The position numbers were made by a program, and so were the translations under genes. Shown here piece after piece: positions 52,850-63,015 of a DNA stretch of 64,000 nucleotides. The first letter of the stretch is position 1. Every line of letters begins with the position of its first letter. A model generated the notes under the pieces. That model was not told where the DNA came from. It saw nothing but the letters and a program-made list of their open reading frames with translations, and made no database searches. Source of the stretch: Lacinutrix jangbogonensis (GTDB taxonomy: Bacteria > Bacteroidota > Bacteroidia > Flavobacteriales > Flavobacteriaceae); the NCBI RefSeq assembly GCF_000797445.1, contig NZ_JSWF01000032.1, positions 148,584 through 212,583 of the forward strand, read 5' to 3'.

Positions 52850-53485
52850 ATGGCACAAAAAGGTAAAATCACAATAACTAACATGATTTATGGATTAGGA
52901 GCAGCAATTGTAATTGTTGGAGCCCTATTTAAAATTCAACACTGGCCATTGGCTTCAGAAATTTTAACTGTAGGTATGATTGTGGAGGCTTTAGTATTTA
53001 CATATTCTGCGTTCGAGAGACAATCTTCAGATTTAGATTGGTCTTTAGTATATCCAGAATTAGCAGGCGGGATGACGACAACTAAAAACGGAAAATTAGA
53101 AGAACCTAAAGATGCTGAAGGTCTATTATCAAAAAAATTAGACAACTTATTAAAGGATGCTAAAATTGATGGTGAATTAATGGCAAGTTTAGGAAATAGT
53201 ATTAAAAATTTCGAAGGTGCTGCAAAAGGAATCGCTCCTTCGGTAGAAGCAATGACTGCAACAAAAAAGTATGGAGAAGAAATGTCTCTTGCTGCTGCAC
53301 AAATGGAATCTTTAAATAGCTTATACAAAGTACAAATGGAATCTGCTAGCCGTCAAGCGACTATTAACGAGGAGTCTGTTGTAAATGCAAACAAGTTAAA
53401 AGAGCAAATGCAATCATTAGCATCTAACTTATCTTCTTTAAACGGAGTTTATGGAGGTATGTTATCGGCAATGAACAAAAACTAA
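52850..53485 (+). CDS. gldL: T9SS motor protein GldL
   Basis: A 211-residue inner-membrane protein. The first 60 residues hold two transmembrane helices: NMIYGLGAAIVIVGALFKIQ, and a second (SEILTVGMIVEALVFTYSAF) containing the glutamate (Glu46) expected for proton translocation, with Lys28 at the end of the first helix. The rest is cytoplasmic and helical. GldL and GldM form the proton-driven rotary motor that powers T9SS export and gliding. The start is the ATG at 52850. Confidence 0.95.
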   Translation: MAQKGKITITNMIYGLGAAIVIVGALFKIQHWPLASEILTVGMIVEALVFTYSAFERQSSDLDWSLVYPELAGGMTTTKNGKLEEPKDAEGLLSKKLDNLLKDAKIDGELMASLGNSIKNFEGAAKGIAPSVEAMTATKKYGEEMSLAAAQMESLNSLYKVQMESASRQATINEESVVNANKLKEQMQSLASNLSSLNGVYGGMLSAMNKN

Positions 53486-53533
53486 TTAGTAATTAGTATC
53501 ACTAATATTAATAATTAAAAAAACTAATTAGAC

Positions 53534-55099
53534 ATGGCAGGAGGAAAAGCATCTGCAAGGCAGAAAATGATTAACTTGATGTATTTAGTATTCATCGCAA
53601 TGATGGCTATGAATATGTCAAAAGAAGTGCTATCAGCATTTGGACTTATGGAAGCGAAGTTTGCGACTTCAAATGAGGACACTACTGAAAGAAACGCTGC
53701 TTTATTAGCAGATTTAGAGAAAAAAGGAGAGGAAAAACCAGAAGAATTTTTAGCTTCATCGGCAAAAGCTCAACGTGTAAATTCTATCTCAGAAGGTTTT
53801 TATAACTACATAGAAACTTTAAAGGTAGACTTATTAAAAAAAGGAAAGTATGCTATTAATCCGGAGACAGGTAAACTGCCTTTCGAGGAAATGGATAAGA
53901 CAGATATTTTGGATGCTACTTGGTTTACAGGAGATCGTTTAACAAAGAAGGGTGAAGAAGTAATGAGTAAGATTGCTGCTTACAAAACTGACGTTAAGGC
54001 GGTTCTTGGTGATGATATTAAATATGGTCCGGCTTTAAAAAGTTTCGAGGATTTATTTTCAACTGCTCAAGAAGAGGATAGAGATGGAAAGAAAATTGAC
54101 TGGTTAGATTATAACTTTAAAGGTTTTCCAGCAATTGCTTCTTATACTAAACTTACAGCAATGCAGAACGATGTTAAAGTAACAGAGGCTAATATGATGA
54201 ACCTTTTTCTAGGTAACGTATTAACTAGTGCTGTATCACTTAACAAATACCAAGCAATTATTTTGGCTGATAAATCTGCGTTTTTTGCAGGAGAAAAATT
54301 TCAAGGTAAAGTAGTTATTGGTAAATATGCAAAAGTACCTCCAACTAAATTAGTTGTTCAAGGTAAAGAAATTAACTTAGAAGAAGCTATTGATTCTACT
54401 GGTGCTGCAACTTTAGATTTTAATGTTGGTAGCGTTGGAGAGCATGATATTGAGGGTAAATTTACCTTCTTAGAAGACGGCAAGCCTTTAGAGATAAATA
54501 TTAAGGGTAACTATGTAGTAGTACCAAGACCAAATTCGGCGACTATATCTGCAGACAAAATGAATGTTGTTTATAGAGGTGTAGTAAACCCGATGACTAT
54601 TTCTTTTGCTGGTGTTCCAGATAATAAAGTAACTGCTGCAGCTACTGGTTTAACTAAAGGAAGTGGAATTGGCAAATATAACATGGTACCTACTTCTGGT
54701 AGAGAAGTTACTATTAGTGTAAGTGCAACTTTAGATGATGGCTCAAGAGCATCAGATAAAGCAGTATTTAGAATTAAAGATATTCCATCGCCAACAGGTA
54801 AAATGGCTGGTTTCTCTTCAGGTAAATTACCTAGAAAAAATGTTGAAATAGGTAAAGTAGTAGCAGTGCTAGAAGACTTTGATTTTAATTTACCTTTAAC
54901 GGTAACAGGATTTAAATTTAAAGTACCGGGGCAACCTAGTGTAACCGTCTCTGGTAACAGATTAAATGGTCAGGCTAAAGGTGCTTTGCTTAAGGCAAAA
55001 AGAGGAGCAACGGTTACTATATTTGATATAAAATCTAAGTCAAGTGCTGGACCAAGAATTAAAACTTCGTCTCCAATAGTTATAGAGTTATCTAACTAA
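53534..55099 (+). CDS. gldM: T9SS motor protein GldM
   Basis: A 521-residue protein with one N-terminal membrane helix (MINLMYLVFIAMMAMNM) directly before the family signature SKEVLSAFGLMEAKF. It continues into a long periplasmic region made of an N-terminal helical domain and beta-rich domains. It forms a dimeric shaft that reaches from the GldL motor to the GldK/GldN ring. The start ATG lies 48 bases after gldL. Confidence 0.95.
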   Translation: MAGGKASARQKMINLMYLVFIAMMAMNMSKEVLSAFGLMEAKFATSNEDTTERNAALLADLEKKGEEKPEEFLASSAKAQRVNSISEGFYNYIETLKVDLLKKGKYAINPETGKLPFEEMDKTDILDATWFTGDRLTKKGEEVMSKIAAYKTDVKAVLGDDIKYGPALKSFEDLFSTAQEEDRDGKKIDWLDYNFKGFPAIASYTKLTAMQNDVKVTEANMMNLFLGNVLTSAVSLNKYQAIILADKSAFFAGEKFQGKVVIGKYAKVPPTKLVVQGKEINLEEAIDSTGAATLDFNVGSVGEHDIEGKFTFLEDGKPLEINIKGNYVVVPRPNSATISADKMNVVYRGVVNPMTISFAGVPDNKVTAAATGLTKGSGIGKYNMVPTSGREVTISVSATLDDGSRASDKAVFRIKDIPSPTGKMAGFSSGKLPRKNVEIGKVVAVLEDFDFNLPLTVTGFKFKVPGQPSVTVSGNRLNGQAKGALLKAKRGATVTIFDIKSKSSAGPRIKTSSPIVIELSN

Positions 55100-55137
55100 T
55101 CAACTTTGTAATTAATTAATATTAAAAGAGTAAACAA

Positions 55138-56022
55138 ATGAATTTTAAATCTTTATTAGCAGTATTATGTGGAGTATTGATCTCTTCTAATGTATGTGCT
55201 CAGGCTAACCTTTTAAATGCTAAATCTCCTACGGAGATTGGTGTTAAAACTGAAGAACAAAAAGCTTTAGACAACGATAAACCATTGGAATATGGTTATG
55301 TTGACGATAGAGATATTATGTTCGCTAAAATGACTTGGGAAAAAGTGATTTTGGATGAGCGTGTTAATTTCCCATTATATTATCCTATAGATACAAATAA
55401 TATTGGAAATAACAGACGTTCATTGTTTGATGTATTTACAAAAGCTATAGCAGATGGTGAAATTGAAAGCGTTTATAACGATTCTTATTTTACAGGCAAG
55501 CGAACAGCTAAAGAAATGGAAGATATATCTACTAAAATTGATACTTTGCCTATTGGTATTGATCAATTTAATGCTGAAGGTATTATTGATCCAGAATATA
55601 TTACAGAAGTTCATATTGGTTCAGCCGATATTAAAGCCTATTTTATTAAAGGATTGTGGTATTTTGATAAACGTCAAGGAGAATTGAAATATCGTTTATT
55701 AGGTATTGCACCTGCAGGACCGGATATAAACTTTACAGATCAAGATGATTTAATTCCATACTTTTGGATATTCTTCCCAGATGCTAGAGAAGTATTACAT
55801 GAAGCAAAATCATTCAATGATAAAAATAGTGCAGTACCGTTTTCTTTCGATCACATTTTAAACGCACGTCGTTTTAATGGACATATTATAAAGGAAGAAA
55901 ATGTTTTTGGTGACCGTACAGTTGAAGAGTATATTCCTGAAAATGCATTAATGCAACTCTTAGAATCTAAAAGAATTAAAGAAAAAATTAGAAACTTCGA
56001 GTTAGATATGTGGTCATACTAA
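55138..56022 (+). CDS. gldN: Gliding motility / T9SS protein GldN
   Basis: A 294-residue periplasmic protein with a signal peptide (MNFKSLLAVLCGVLISSNVCAQ). Family features include YVDDRDIMFAKMTWEKVILD near the N-terminus and RRFNGHIIKEENVFGDRTVE near the end. It works with GldK in the T9SS outer ring. No gldO paralogue follows; a strong terminator closes the gldKLMN operon. Confidence 0.95.
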   Translation: MNFKSLLAVLCGVLISSNVCAQANLLNAKSPTEIGVKTEEQKALDNDKPLEYGYVDDRDIMFAKMTWEKVILDERVNFPLYYPIDTNNIGNNRRSLFDVFTKAIADGEIESVYNDSYFTGKRTAKEMEDISTKIDTLPIGIDQFNAEGIIDPEYITEVHIGSADIKAYFIKGLWYFDKRQGELKYRLLGIAPAGPDINFTDQDDLIPYFWIFFPDAREVLHEAKSFNDKNSAVPFSFDHILNARRFNGHIIKEENVFGDRTVEEYIPENALMQLLESKRIKEKIRNFELDMWSY

Positions 56023-56042
56023 TTTTAAACAAAATAAGTTCT

Positions 56043-56077
56043 AAAAACGCTCACTTGAAAAAGTGAGCGTTTTTTTA
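56043..56077 (+). terminator. Terminator of the gldKLMN operon
   Basis: A perfect 12-bp stem (AAACGCTCACTT at 56045-56056 with AAGTGAGCGTTT at 56061-56072) with a 4-base loop and a T run. Confidence 0.93.
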
Positions 56078-56106
56078 TTATATACAGTCAATTCTGTTAT
56101 TCTGTA

Positions 56107-56140
56107 TTTGATTTAGAATTGACATTAATCTTTATCTTTG
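56107..56140 (+). promoter_or_regulatory. Promoter of the FAD oxidoreductase gene
   Basis: A TTTG -33 box (56107-56110) and a perfect -7 box TATCTTTG (56133-56140) are separated by 22 bases, a complete Bacteroidota promoter. The ATG at 56145 lies only five bases after the -7 box, so the message is probably leaderless. Confidence 0.7.
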
Positions 56141-56144
56141 TAGA

Positions 56145-57188
56145 ATGAAAGTAGATTACATAATAGTAGGTTGTGGTTTAGCAGGTATTGCCTTTTGTGA
56201 GCAATTATTAGCCAATAATAAGACGTTTGTAGTATTCGATAATAATTCTCAACAGTCTTCAACAGTTGCGGGAGGATTATATAATCCTGTTACGTTAAAA
56301 CGTTTTACACCCGTTTGGCTAAGTAAAATACAATTAGATTTGGCTTTACCAATGTATTCTAAAATTGAAAAAAGGTTGAATGTTAAGTTAGATTACAAAA
56401 TTCCTGTTAGAAGGCGCTTCATGTCTTTAGTAGAACAAAACAACTGGTTTTCGAGATCTGATCGCGTAGGGCTTTCAGATTATATGTCTTTAGATATTCA
56501 TAAGAATACAAATCAATATATTAATTCAGAATTCGGTTTTGGTGAGGTGTTAAAAACGGGTAGGATAGATACTAAATTGTTAGTTTCAGAATATAGGAAG
56601 GACTTATCAAAAGAAAATTTGTTGTTTCGAGAGTCCATAGATTATAATGAAATTCAATTTCAAGAAAACGCAATAGCATATAAAGAGATTGTCGCAAACT
56701 ATATTGTGTTTGCTGAAGGTTTTGGAATTAAAGATAATCCCTTTTTTAATACTTTGCCGTTAGAGGGTAGTAAAGGTGAATTGGTAACTATTATAGCTCC
56801 TAATTTAAAGTTGGACTACGTTTTAAAATCTAGTGTATTTATTATACCGTTAGGTCATGATATTTACAGAATTGGCTCTACTAACGAACGAATAGTTAAG
56901 GATAATGTTATTACTACTAAAGCTAAAGAAGAACTTGTAAACAAGCTAAAAGCAATCATTACTTGTGATTTTGAAGTGGTAGATCAAGTTGCAGGAATAA
57001 GACCAACAGTGCGCGATAGAAGACCTTTGGTTGGTAAACATTCAAAACATAAAAATATTGCTGTTTTAAATGGCTTGGGAAATAGAGGTGTTATGATTGG
57101 ACCATACGTAGCACAACAACTTTTTAACCATATCGAAAATAATTCGCCTTTAGATAATGAATTGGATATTGCTAGATTTGATAATTAA
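56145..57188 (+). CDS. FAD-dependent oxidoreductase (DAO family)
   Basis: A 347-residue flavoprotein. The dinucleotide-binding Rossmann motif is at the very start (DYIIVGCGLAGIAFCEQLL). The C-terminal stretch VAGIRPTVRDRRPLVG and NGLGNRGVMIGPYVAQQL match the glycine-oxidase/DAO group that oxidises amine or amino-acid substrates. The substrate is not known. It is commonly found next to gldKLMN in flavobacteria (from memory) but has its own promoter. Confidence 0.85.
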   Translation: MKVDYIIVGCGLAGIAFCEQLLANNKTFVVFDNNSQQSSTVAGGLYNPVTLKRFTPVWLSKIQLDLALPMYSKIEKRLNVKLDYKIPVRRRFMSLVEQNNWFSRSDRVGLSDYMSLDIHKNTNQYINSEFGFGEVLKTGRIDTKLLVSEYRKDLSKENLLFRESIDYNEIQFQENAIAYKEIVANYIVFAEGFGIKDNPFFNTLPLEGSKGELVTIIAPNLKLDYVLKSSVFIIPLGHDIYRIGSTNERIVKDNVITTKAKEELVNKLKAIITCDFEVVDQVAGIRPTVRDRRPLVGKHSKHKNIAVLNGLGNRGVMIGPYVAQQLFNHIENNSPLDNELDIARFDN

Positions 57189-57286
57189 TTTTTTTAATTC
57201 TGCATTTTACTAAGTGTAAACTATAGCCCTAGAGGCTATTATATTTATAGCTTTTAGATAAAATATCTATTTATAATGTAGTTAGC

Positions 57287-57670
57287 TTATTTTTTTGCCT
57301 TTGTATTATCGTAATTCATAAAGAGGTTTATCCATATGTTTCTAGACAATCTAACAATAATAGGGTAGAATATAACTTGCGAAGCTATAATGGCAATAAT
57401 AGATTGATTAAGCGTGCTTTCAAATAATAAGTAACTAAGTACAAAAGCAATGACAGCAAAAGCAATGCCTACACCATAACTTACATACATCGAGCCATAG
57501 AAAAATGAAGGTTCCATTTTATATTTTGTACTGCAATGACTACATTTCTCATGCATACTAAAAAGTGCTGTGATAGCATAAGGGTTTTTATTTGTGTACA
57601 TTGACTCTTCGTGACATTTTGGGCAAACACCTGTAAATATTCCGTAGAGTTTAGATCCTTTATTAAACAT
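57287..57670 (-). CDS. DUF983 family membrane protein
   Basis: A 127-residue protein. The N-terminus has two zinc-ribbon-like cysteine pairs (GVCPKCHEE and CSHCSTKYK), followed by two membrane helices (YGVGIAFAVIAFVLSYLLF and IIAIIASQVIFYPIIVRLS). This is the layout of DUF983 proteins, whose function is unknown. It is transcribed divergently from the ABC-F gene. Confidence 0.85.
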   Translation of the reverse strand: MFNKGSKLYGIFTGVCPKCHEESMYTNKNPYAITALFSMHEKCSHCSTKYKMEPSFFYGSMYVSYGVGIAFAVIAFVLSYLLFESTLNQSIIAIIASQVIFYPIIVRLSRNIWINLFMNYDNTKAKK

Positions 57671-57727
57671 ATAATTTATGTACTTTTGCAGACGTTAATT
57701 AATAATGCGAAGTTAAGCTATAGTGTT

Positions 57728-57735
57728 TAATTTTG
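57728..57735 (+). promoter_or_regulatory. -7 promoter box of the ABC-F gene (TAatTTTG)
   Basis: A perfect TAnnTTTG match about 20 bases ahead of the ATG at 57757. Another match (TActTTTG, 57681-57688) lies further upstream, so two starts are possible. No clear -33 box for either. Confidence 0.45.
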
Positions 57736-57756
57736 TGTAACATAAGTCACATATCA

Positions 57757-59664
57757 ATGCTAAACATCCATAATCTATCTATTTCATTTCAAGGCGAATA
57801 CTTGTTTGAAGACCTCACGTTTAAACTAGGGAATGGAGACCGCGTAGGACTTATAGGTAAAAACGGTGCAGGAAAGTCTACCATGCTAAAAATACTTGCA
57901 AAAGAATTAGAGCCAGATTCTGGACAAATTGCAGGAGATAAAGATTTAAAAATTGGCTTCTTAAAACAGGATATCGATTTTGTGTTAGGTAGAACTGTTT
58001 TAGAAGAATCGTATCAAGCTTTTGTAGAAATAAAAGCGATTGAAGCTCAAATGGATGTTATAAACAACCAATTTGCAGAACGTACAGATTATGAAAGTGA
58101 AGGTTACAATCAATTAATGATAGATCTAAACGAAATCCAACACCAATACGAAATTCTTGGAGGTTATAACTATCAAGGTGAAACAGAAAAAATTCTTCAA
58201 GGTTTAGGTTTTAAAAGGGAAGATTTTGAAAAACTTACGGATACGTTTTCTGGAGGTTGGAGAATGCGAATAGAATTAGCAAAATTATTACTTCAAAATA
58301 ATGATGTTTTGCTACTCGATGAGCCAACAAATCACTTGGATATTGAATCTATAATTTGGTTAGAAGGCTTTTTGAGAAATTATGCTGGAGCCGTTGCAAT
58401 AGTATCTCACGATAAAATGTTTTTAGATAATGTAACGAATAGAACGATTGAAATTTCTTTAGGGCGTATTTACGATTATCCAAAACCATACTCTAAATAC
58501 CTTGTGTTACGTGAGGAGTTAAGAACGCAGCAGTTAGCTTCACAAAAAAATCAGCAAAAACAAATTGAGCAAACCGAAAAGCTAATAGAAAAATTTAGAG
58601 CTAAAGCGTCTAAAGCCACTATGGCACAATCGCTTATTAAAAAACTGGATAAAATAGACAGAATCGAGGTCGATGAAGATGATAATAGTGTCATGACATT
58701 AAACTTTCCAGTCTCTATAACACCAGGGAAAGTAGTAGTCGAAACTGAAGCTATTTCTAAAAATTATGGTGACAATCAAGTCTTATCTAATATCGATTTA
58801 TTAATTGAACGCGATGCTAAAACAGCATTTGTTGGACAAAACGGTCAAGGTAAATCTACTTTAGCAAAAATTCTTGTTGGAGATATTAAGCATCATGGTT
58901 TATTAAAATTAGGACATAATGTGCAGATAGGATACTTTGCTCAAAATCAAGCAGAATATTTAGATGGAACTAAAACGGTTTTAGATATCATGATTGATGC
59001 TGCAAACGAAACCAATAGAAGTAAGGTACGTGATATTTTAGGTTCGTTTTTGTTTCGTGGCGATGAAGTAGAAAAATTTGTGAGAGTATTATCCGGTGGA
59101 GAGCGAAACCGTCTGGCACTAGCCAAGCTAATGTTGCAACCATTTAATGTGCTTATAATGGATGAACCTACTAATCACTTGGATATAAAATCTAAAAATG
59201 TTTTAAAAGATGCTTTAAAACGATTTGAAGGCACATTAATATTAGTATCTCATGATAGAGATTTTTTACAAGGTTTAACATCTACGGTTTACGAGTTTAA
59301 AGATGAAAAAATAAAGAAATATTTAGGCGATATCGATTATTATCTAGAGAAGCGTCAAGTTGATAATTTGCGTGAAGTAGAAAAACGTACAGTTACAAAA
59401 ACGGCTCCCAAAGAAAAAAACAAACAATCTTACGAAGACCAAAAGAAAGTAAAATCACTTAATAATAAGTTAAGTAATACGGAGTCTAAAATCAGTCAAC
59501 TAGAAAAAGAAATTAAAGAGATTGATGTCGAGTTAGCTATTAATTATGATGAGACCGTAGCGCTACCTAATTTCTTTGCAAGTTATCAAGCAAAAAAAGA
59601 CAAACTAGACAAGCTCATGGAAAATTGGGAAGGTATAACACTTCAATTGGAGGATTTTAGCTAA
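57757..59664 (+). CDS. ABC-F family ATPase (ribosome-associated)
   Basis: About 635 residues from the ATG at 57757 (MLNIHNLSISFQGEYLF). There are two ATPase domains in one chain without membrane segments: Walker A GLIGKNGAGKSTM and FVGQNGQGKSTL, signatures FSGGWRMRIELAK and LSGGERNRLALAK, Walker B VLLLDEPTNHLD and VLIMDEPTNHLD. The interdomain linker is charged (QKQIEQTEKLIEKFRAKASK), and a C-terminal coiled coil follows (about 560-620). This is the Uup/EttA-type layout of ABC-F proteins that act on ribosomes. Which one, and whether it gives antibiotic protection, cannot be told here. Confidence 0.92.
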   Translation: MLNIHNLSISFQGEYLFEDLTFKLGNGDRVGLIGKNGAGKSTMLKILAKELEPDSGQIAGDKDLKIGFLKQDIDFVLGRTVLEESYQAFVEIKAIEAQMDVINNQFAERTDYESEGYNQLMIDLNEIQHQYEILGGYNYQGETEKILQGLGFKREDFEKLTDTFSGGWRMRIELAKLLLQNNDVLLLDEPTNHLDIESIIWLEGFLRNYAGAVAIVSHDKMFLDNVTNRTIEISLGRIYDYPKPYSKYLVLREELRTQQLASQKNQQKQIEQTEKLIEKFRAKASKATMAQSLIKKLDKIDRIEVDEDDNSVMTLNFPVSITPGKVVVETEAISKNYGDNQVLSNIDLLIERDAKTAFVGQNGQGKSTLAKILVGDIKHHGLLKLGHNVQIGYFAQNQAEYLDGTKTVLDIMIDAANETNRSKVRDILGSFLFRGDEVEKFVRVLSGGERNRLALAKLMLQPFNVLIMDEPTNHLDIKSKNVLKDALKRFEGTLILVSHDRDFLQGLTSTVYEFKDEKIKKYLGDIDYYLEKRQVDNLREVEKRTVTKTAPKEKNKQSYEDQKKVKSLNNKLSNTESKISQLEKEIKEIDVELAINYDETVALPNFFASYQAKKDKLDKLMENWEGITLQLEDFS

Positions 59665-59708
59665 TTCTTTTTAAGTTTTCTTTAACGCTTATCGACTAAA
59701 CTAAAGCC

Positions 59709-59716
59709 TAATTTTG
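59709..59716 (+). promoter_or_regulatory. -7 promoter box of the RND efflux operon (TAatTTTG)
   Basis: A perfect TAnnTTTG match 26 bases ahead of the adaptor gene ATG at 59743, and in the short gap after the ABC-F gene. No clear -33 box. Confidence 0.5.
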
Positions 59717-59742
59717 CGGTCTTATTTATTAAAACCAAATTA

Positions 59743-60897
59743 ATGCGTAAAATTATACTATCCATACTAGGTGTTTTGTTTATTGCGGTGTCTTTTTTGC
59801 TTGCGAAAAAAATGACGGCAGATAAAAATAAGCCAAAACCAGTAGCTGCAAAAGTGATTAAAACTGTATTTATAGATACGGTTCAAAATACTACAATACC
59901 TATAGTAATTCCAGCAAATGGAAATTTAAAAGCAAAGCAGCGCGTTGAGATATATTCAGAAGTTCAAGGTGTATTTCGCTCGGGAAGCTATTTGTTTAGA
60001 CCAGGACAAAACTACAGAAAAGGACAAACGCTAATACGTGTTGATGCTTCCGAGTACTATGCTACCGTGCAATCTTCAAAAAGTAATTTATACAATTCTA
60101 TTGCTGCAATAATGCCTGATTTACGCTTAGATTTCCCAGAAGTATTTCAAAAATGGCAAACCTATTTAAATGGTTTTGATTTAGATAAAACAACGCCAAA
60201 GTTGCCAGAGATGACTTCAGAAAAAGAGAATTATTTTATTATTGGCCGTGGTATTGTAACCAATTATTTTAACGTAAAAAATCAAGAGCAACGTTTAGCT
60301 AAATATTCGATTAAAGCGCCTTTTTCAGGAATTTTAACCGAAGCTTTGGCAACAGAAGGTTCTTTGATTAGAAGCGGACAAAAATTAGGCGAATTTATTA
60401 ATCCTTCGGTTTACGAAATGGAAGTGGCATTAAGTAAAACGTATGCAAGTCTTTTAAAAGTTGGAGAAGAAGTTGTCTTAAATAATATCGAACGTACCGA
60501 AACTTATTTGGGTCGTATTTCACGTGTAAATGGAAATATTGACGCCACAACGCAAACCATAACTGCATTTATTGAAGTGAAAAATGAAAGTCTTAAGGAA
60601 GGGATGTATCTCGAGGCAAACGTAAATGCAAAAGAAGAAAATAATGCTATTGAGATTAATAGAAATTTATTTTTAGATACAGAACAAATATTTGTAGTCA
60701 GAGATAGTATTCTTGATATTATAGATGTTAAGGCTGTTTATTTTTCGGATTCTAAAGTGGTATTAAAAAATATTCCAGATGGTACAGTTATATTATCAAA
60801 GCCGCTTCCCGGAGCTTACGCAGGGATGTTGGTTAAACCATACAGTACTAAAGTGGTTAAGACTCTAGAGGTTTCTAAATCTAATAAAGCAAAATAA
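59743..60897 (+). CDS. RND efflux periplasmic adaptor subunit
   Basis: A 384-residue membrane-fusion protein (HlyD/AcrA type). It has one N-terminal membrane anchor (IILSILGVLFIAVSFLLAKK), the lipoyl-like half GNLKAKQRVEIYSEVQG, an unusual helical insert rather than the standard coiled-coil hairpin (SSKSNLYNSIAAIMPDLRLD and neighbours), the second lipoyl half YSIKAPFSGILTEALATEGS, and a beta-barrel domain. It links the inner-membrane pump to an outer-membrane channel. The permease gene follows after four bases; no TolC-like gene is visible. Confidence 0.9.
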   Translation: MRKIILSILGVLFIAVSFLLAKKMTADKNKPKPVAAKVIKTVFIDTVQNTTIPIVIPANGNLKAKQRVEIYSEVQGVFRSGSYLFRPGQNYRKGQTLIRVDASEYYATVQSSKSNLYNSIAAIMPDLRLDFPEVFQKWQTYLNGFDLDKTTPKLPEMTSEKENYFIIGRGIVTNYFNVKNQEQRLAKYSIKAPFSGILTEALATEGSLIRSGQKLGEFINPSVYEMEVALSKTYASLLKVGEEVVLNNIERTETYLGRISRVNGNIDATTQTITAFIEVKNESLKEGMYLEANVNAKEENNAIEINRNLFLDTEQIFVVRDSILDIIDVKAVYFSDSKVVLKNIPDGTVILSKPLPGAYAGMLVKPYSTKVVKTLEVSKSNKAK

Positions 60898-60900
60898 GTC

Positions 60901-63012
60901 ATGAGAAAACTGATTGCTTATTTTATAAAACACAGTGTTGCAGTAAATATTGTGATGTGGACCTTCCTCATTTTCGGTGCTGTTGGAGCATATAACTTAA
61001 AATCGTCTTTCTTCCCATTAATTGATTCTAAGAACATCAATATTAATGTAACCTATCCTGGTGCCTCACCTCAAGAAGTTGAAGAAGGTATTGTTCTTAA
61101 AATTGAAGACAATCTTAAAGGTTTAAACGGCATTGAACGTGTTACTTCTACGTCGAGGGAAAATAGTGGAAACATAAATATTGAAATTCAAAAAGGAAAA
61201 GACATTGATTTTATGCTTCTTGAAATTAAGAATGCTGTAGATCGTGTACCATCATTTCCAATAGGGATGGAGCCTTTAATTGTTGCAAAACAAGAAGCTT
61301 TAAGACCAACAATTTCATTCGCTATTAGTGGCTCTAATATTCCTTTAGCAACATTAAAGCAGATTGGACGACAAGTCGAGAACGATTTGCGAGGTATTGA
61401 TGGGATTTCACAAATACAAATTTCTGGGTATCCAGCAGAAGAAATTGAAATTGCTATTAACGAAACTAATTTATTAGCTTATAATTTATCCTTTTCCGAG
61501 GTTTCAAGTGCCATTAATCAATCTAGTTTAATTACTACTGGAGGTACTATTAAAACAGATGCCGAAGAATACCTTATTAGAGCTAATTCTCGGTCTTACT
61601 ATGCAGATGAGCTATCAAACTTAGTTGTAAAATCTGAGGCTTCAGGACTAATTATTAGGTTAAAAGATATTGCTGTTGTACGAGATCAGTTTTCAGAAAC
61701 TTCAAATGCTAATTTTTTTAATGGAAACTTGTCCATTAATATAACCATTACGAGTACAAACACTGAAGATTTAATTTCTTCAGCAGAAAAAGCAAAAGAA
61801 TACATTGAAGAATTCAATCAAAAATATGATAATGTTCAATTAAGTGTAGTGAGGGATTTATCTGTAACACTAACACAGCGTAAAGATTTATTATCTGAGA
61901 ATGCTGTTATTGGGATGATATTGGTATTAATGTTTTTATCGTTATTTCTGAATACGCGATTAGCGTTTTGGGTAGCAGTTGGTTTACCTGTTGCTTTTGC
62001 AGGGATGTTTATGTTTGCGGCTTACTTTAACGTAACCATAAATGTGTTATCGCTTTTTGGGATGATTATTGTAATTGGTATATTGGTAGATGATGGTATT
62101 GTAATTGCCGAAAATATTTATCAGCATTATGAAAAAGGAAAAACACCGGAGCAAGCAGCGATTGATGGTGTTATGGAAGTGTTGCCTGCTATTGTCTCTG
62201 CAATTCTTACAACAATTTTGGCCTTTTCTATTTTCTTGTTTTTAGATGGAAGAATAGGAGAGTTTTTTGGGGAGGTTTCTGTGGTCGTAATTTTAACTTT
62301 AGTTGTTTCTCTTGTAGAGGCTTTAATTATTTTACCAGCGCATTTAGCACATTCTAAAGCTTTAAGGAAACAAAGTAATACACCAAAAGAAGGTATAGCT
62401 GGCGTGTTTCAAAGGGTGTTTTCTAAATTGCGTTACATTAATATGTTTGGAGATAAAGTCATGACTTGGCTTCGTGATAAATTGTATAGTCCTACGTTAA
62501 GATTCGCTTTAAAGTATAAGTTTTTAACTTTTTCATTTTTTATTGTCTTCTTAATTTTAACCAAAGCTAGTTTTGATAGCGGTATCATTAGAGGTGCTTT
62601 TTTCCCAACAATAGCCAGTGATAGGATTAGTATATCACTAAATATGCCTAATGGTACAACAGAGAAAGTAACAGACAGTATTATTTCATTTATTGAAACT
62701 AAAGCGATTGAAGTTACCAAAGAAATAAATGATGAATATATTGGTGAAGATTCTGAAAAGTATTTGGTAGAAAATATGATTAAGAATATTGGGCCAGGTT
62801 CATCAACAGCATCTTTAGCAATAAACTTGTTGCCAGGAGAAGAACGACCTAATGAAATTACGTCTGCTTTAGTGTCCAATAGAATTCAAGAACGTGTTGG
62901 AGCAATATTTGGTGCCGAAAGTTTAGTTTTTGGAAGTGGCGGGAATTTTGGAGGAAGTCCTGTTTCAATATCATTATTAGGAAATGATATTATTGAATTA
63001 AAAGCAGCCAAG
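60901..63012 (+). CDS. RND efflux permease (AcrB-type), truncated at a chimeric junction
   Basis: The N-terminal about 704 residues of a family that is normally 1,000 or more. It has the opening helix and [20 protein letters not shown], porter motifs ([20 protein letters not shown]), transmembrane helices 2-6 with [18 protein letters not shown], and the start of the second porter half. The proper sequence ends around ELKAAK (about 63012), where the DNA switches to ftsY; the frame then runs into a chance stop at 63022-63024. The truncation therefore reflects the junction, either a deletion or, more likely, a misjoin of sequence. Confidence 0.88.
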
Positions 63013-63015
63013 CTT
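63010..63015. other. Junction between the RND permease and ftsY at AAGCTT
   Basis: RND-permease sequence is recognisable up to base 63012 and FtsY sequence from base 63011, in different frames. The overlap lies inside AAGCTT, a HindIII recognition site. In the FtsY frame there is a stop (TAA, 62999-63001) just upstream, so there is no fused protein. Confidence 0.7.

Noticed and set aside
57223..57240. ATAGCC/GGCTAT hairpin after the FAD oxidoreductase gene as a terminator
   Set aside because: The stem is only six pairs and the following bases are mixed A/T without a T run; support is too weak.
62433..62879. A 148-codon open frame opposite the RND permease gene
   Set aside because: The permease frame has clear family motifs throughout; the opposite frame is a shadow with no start signal.
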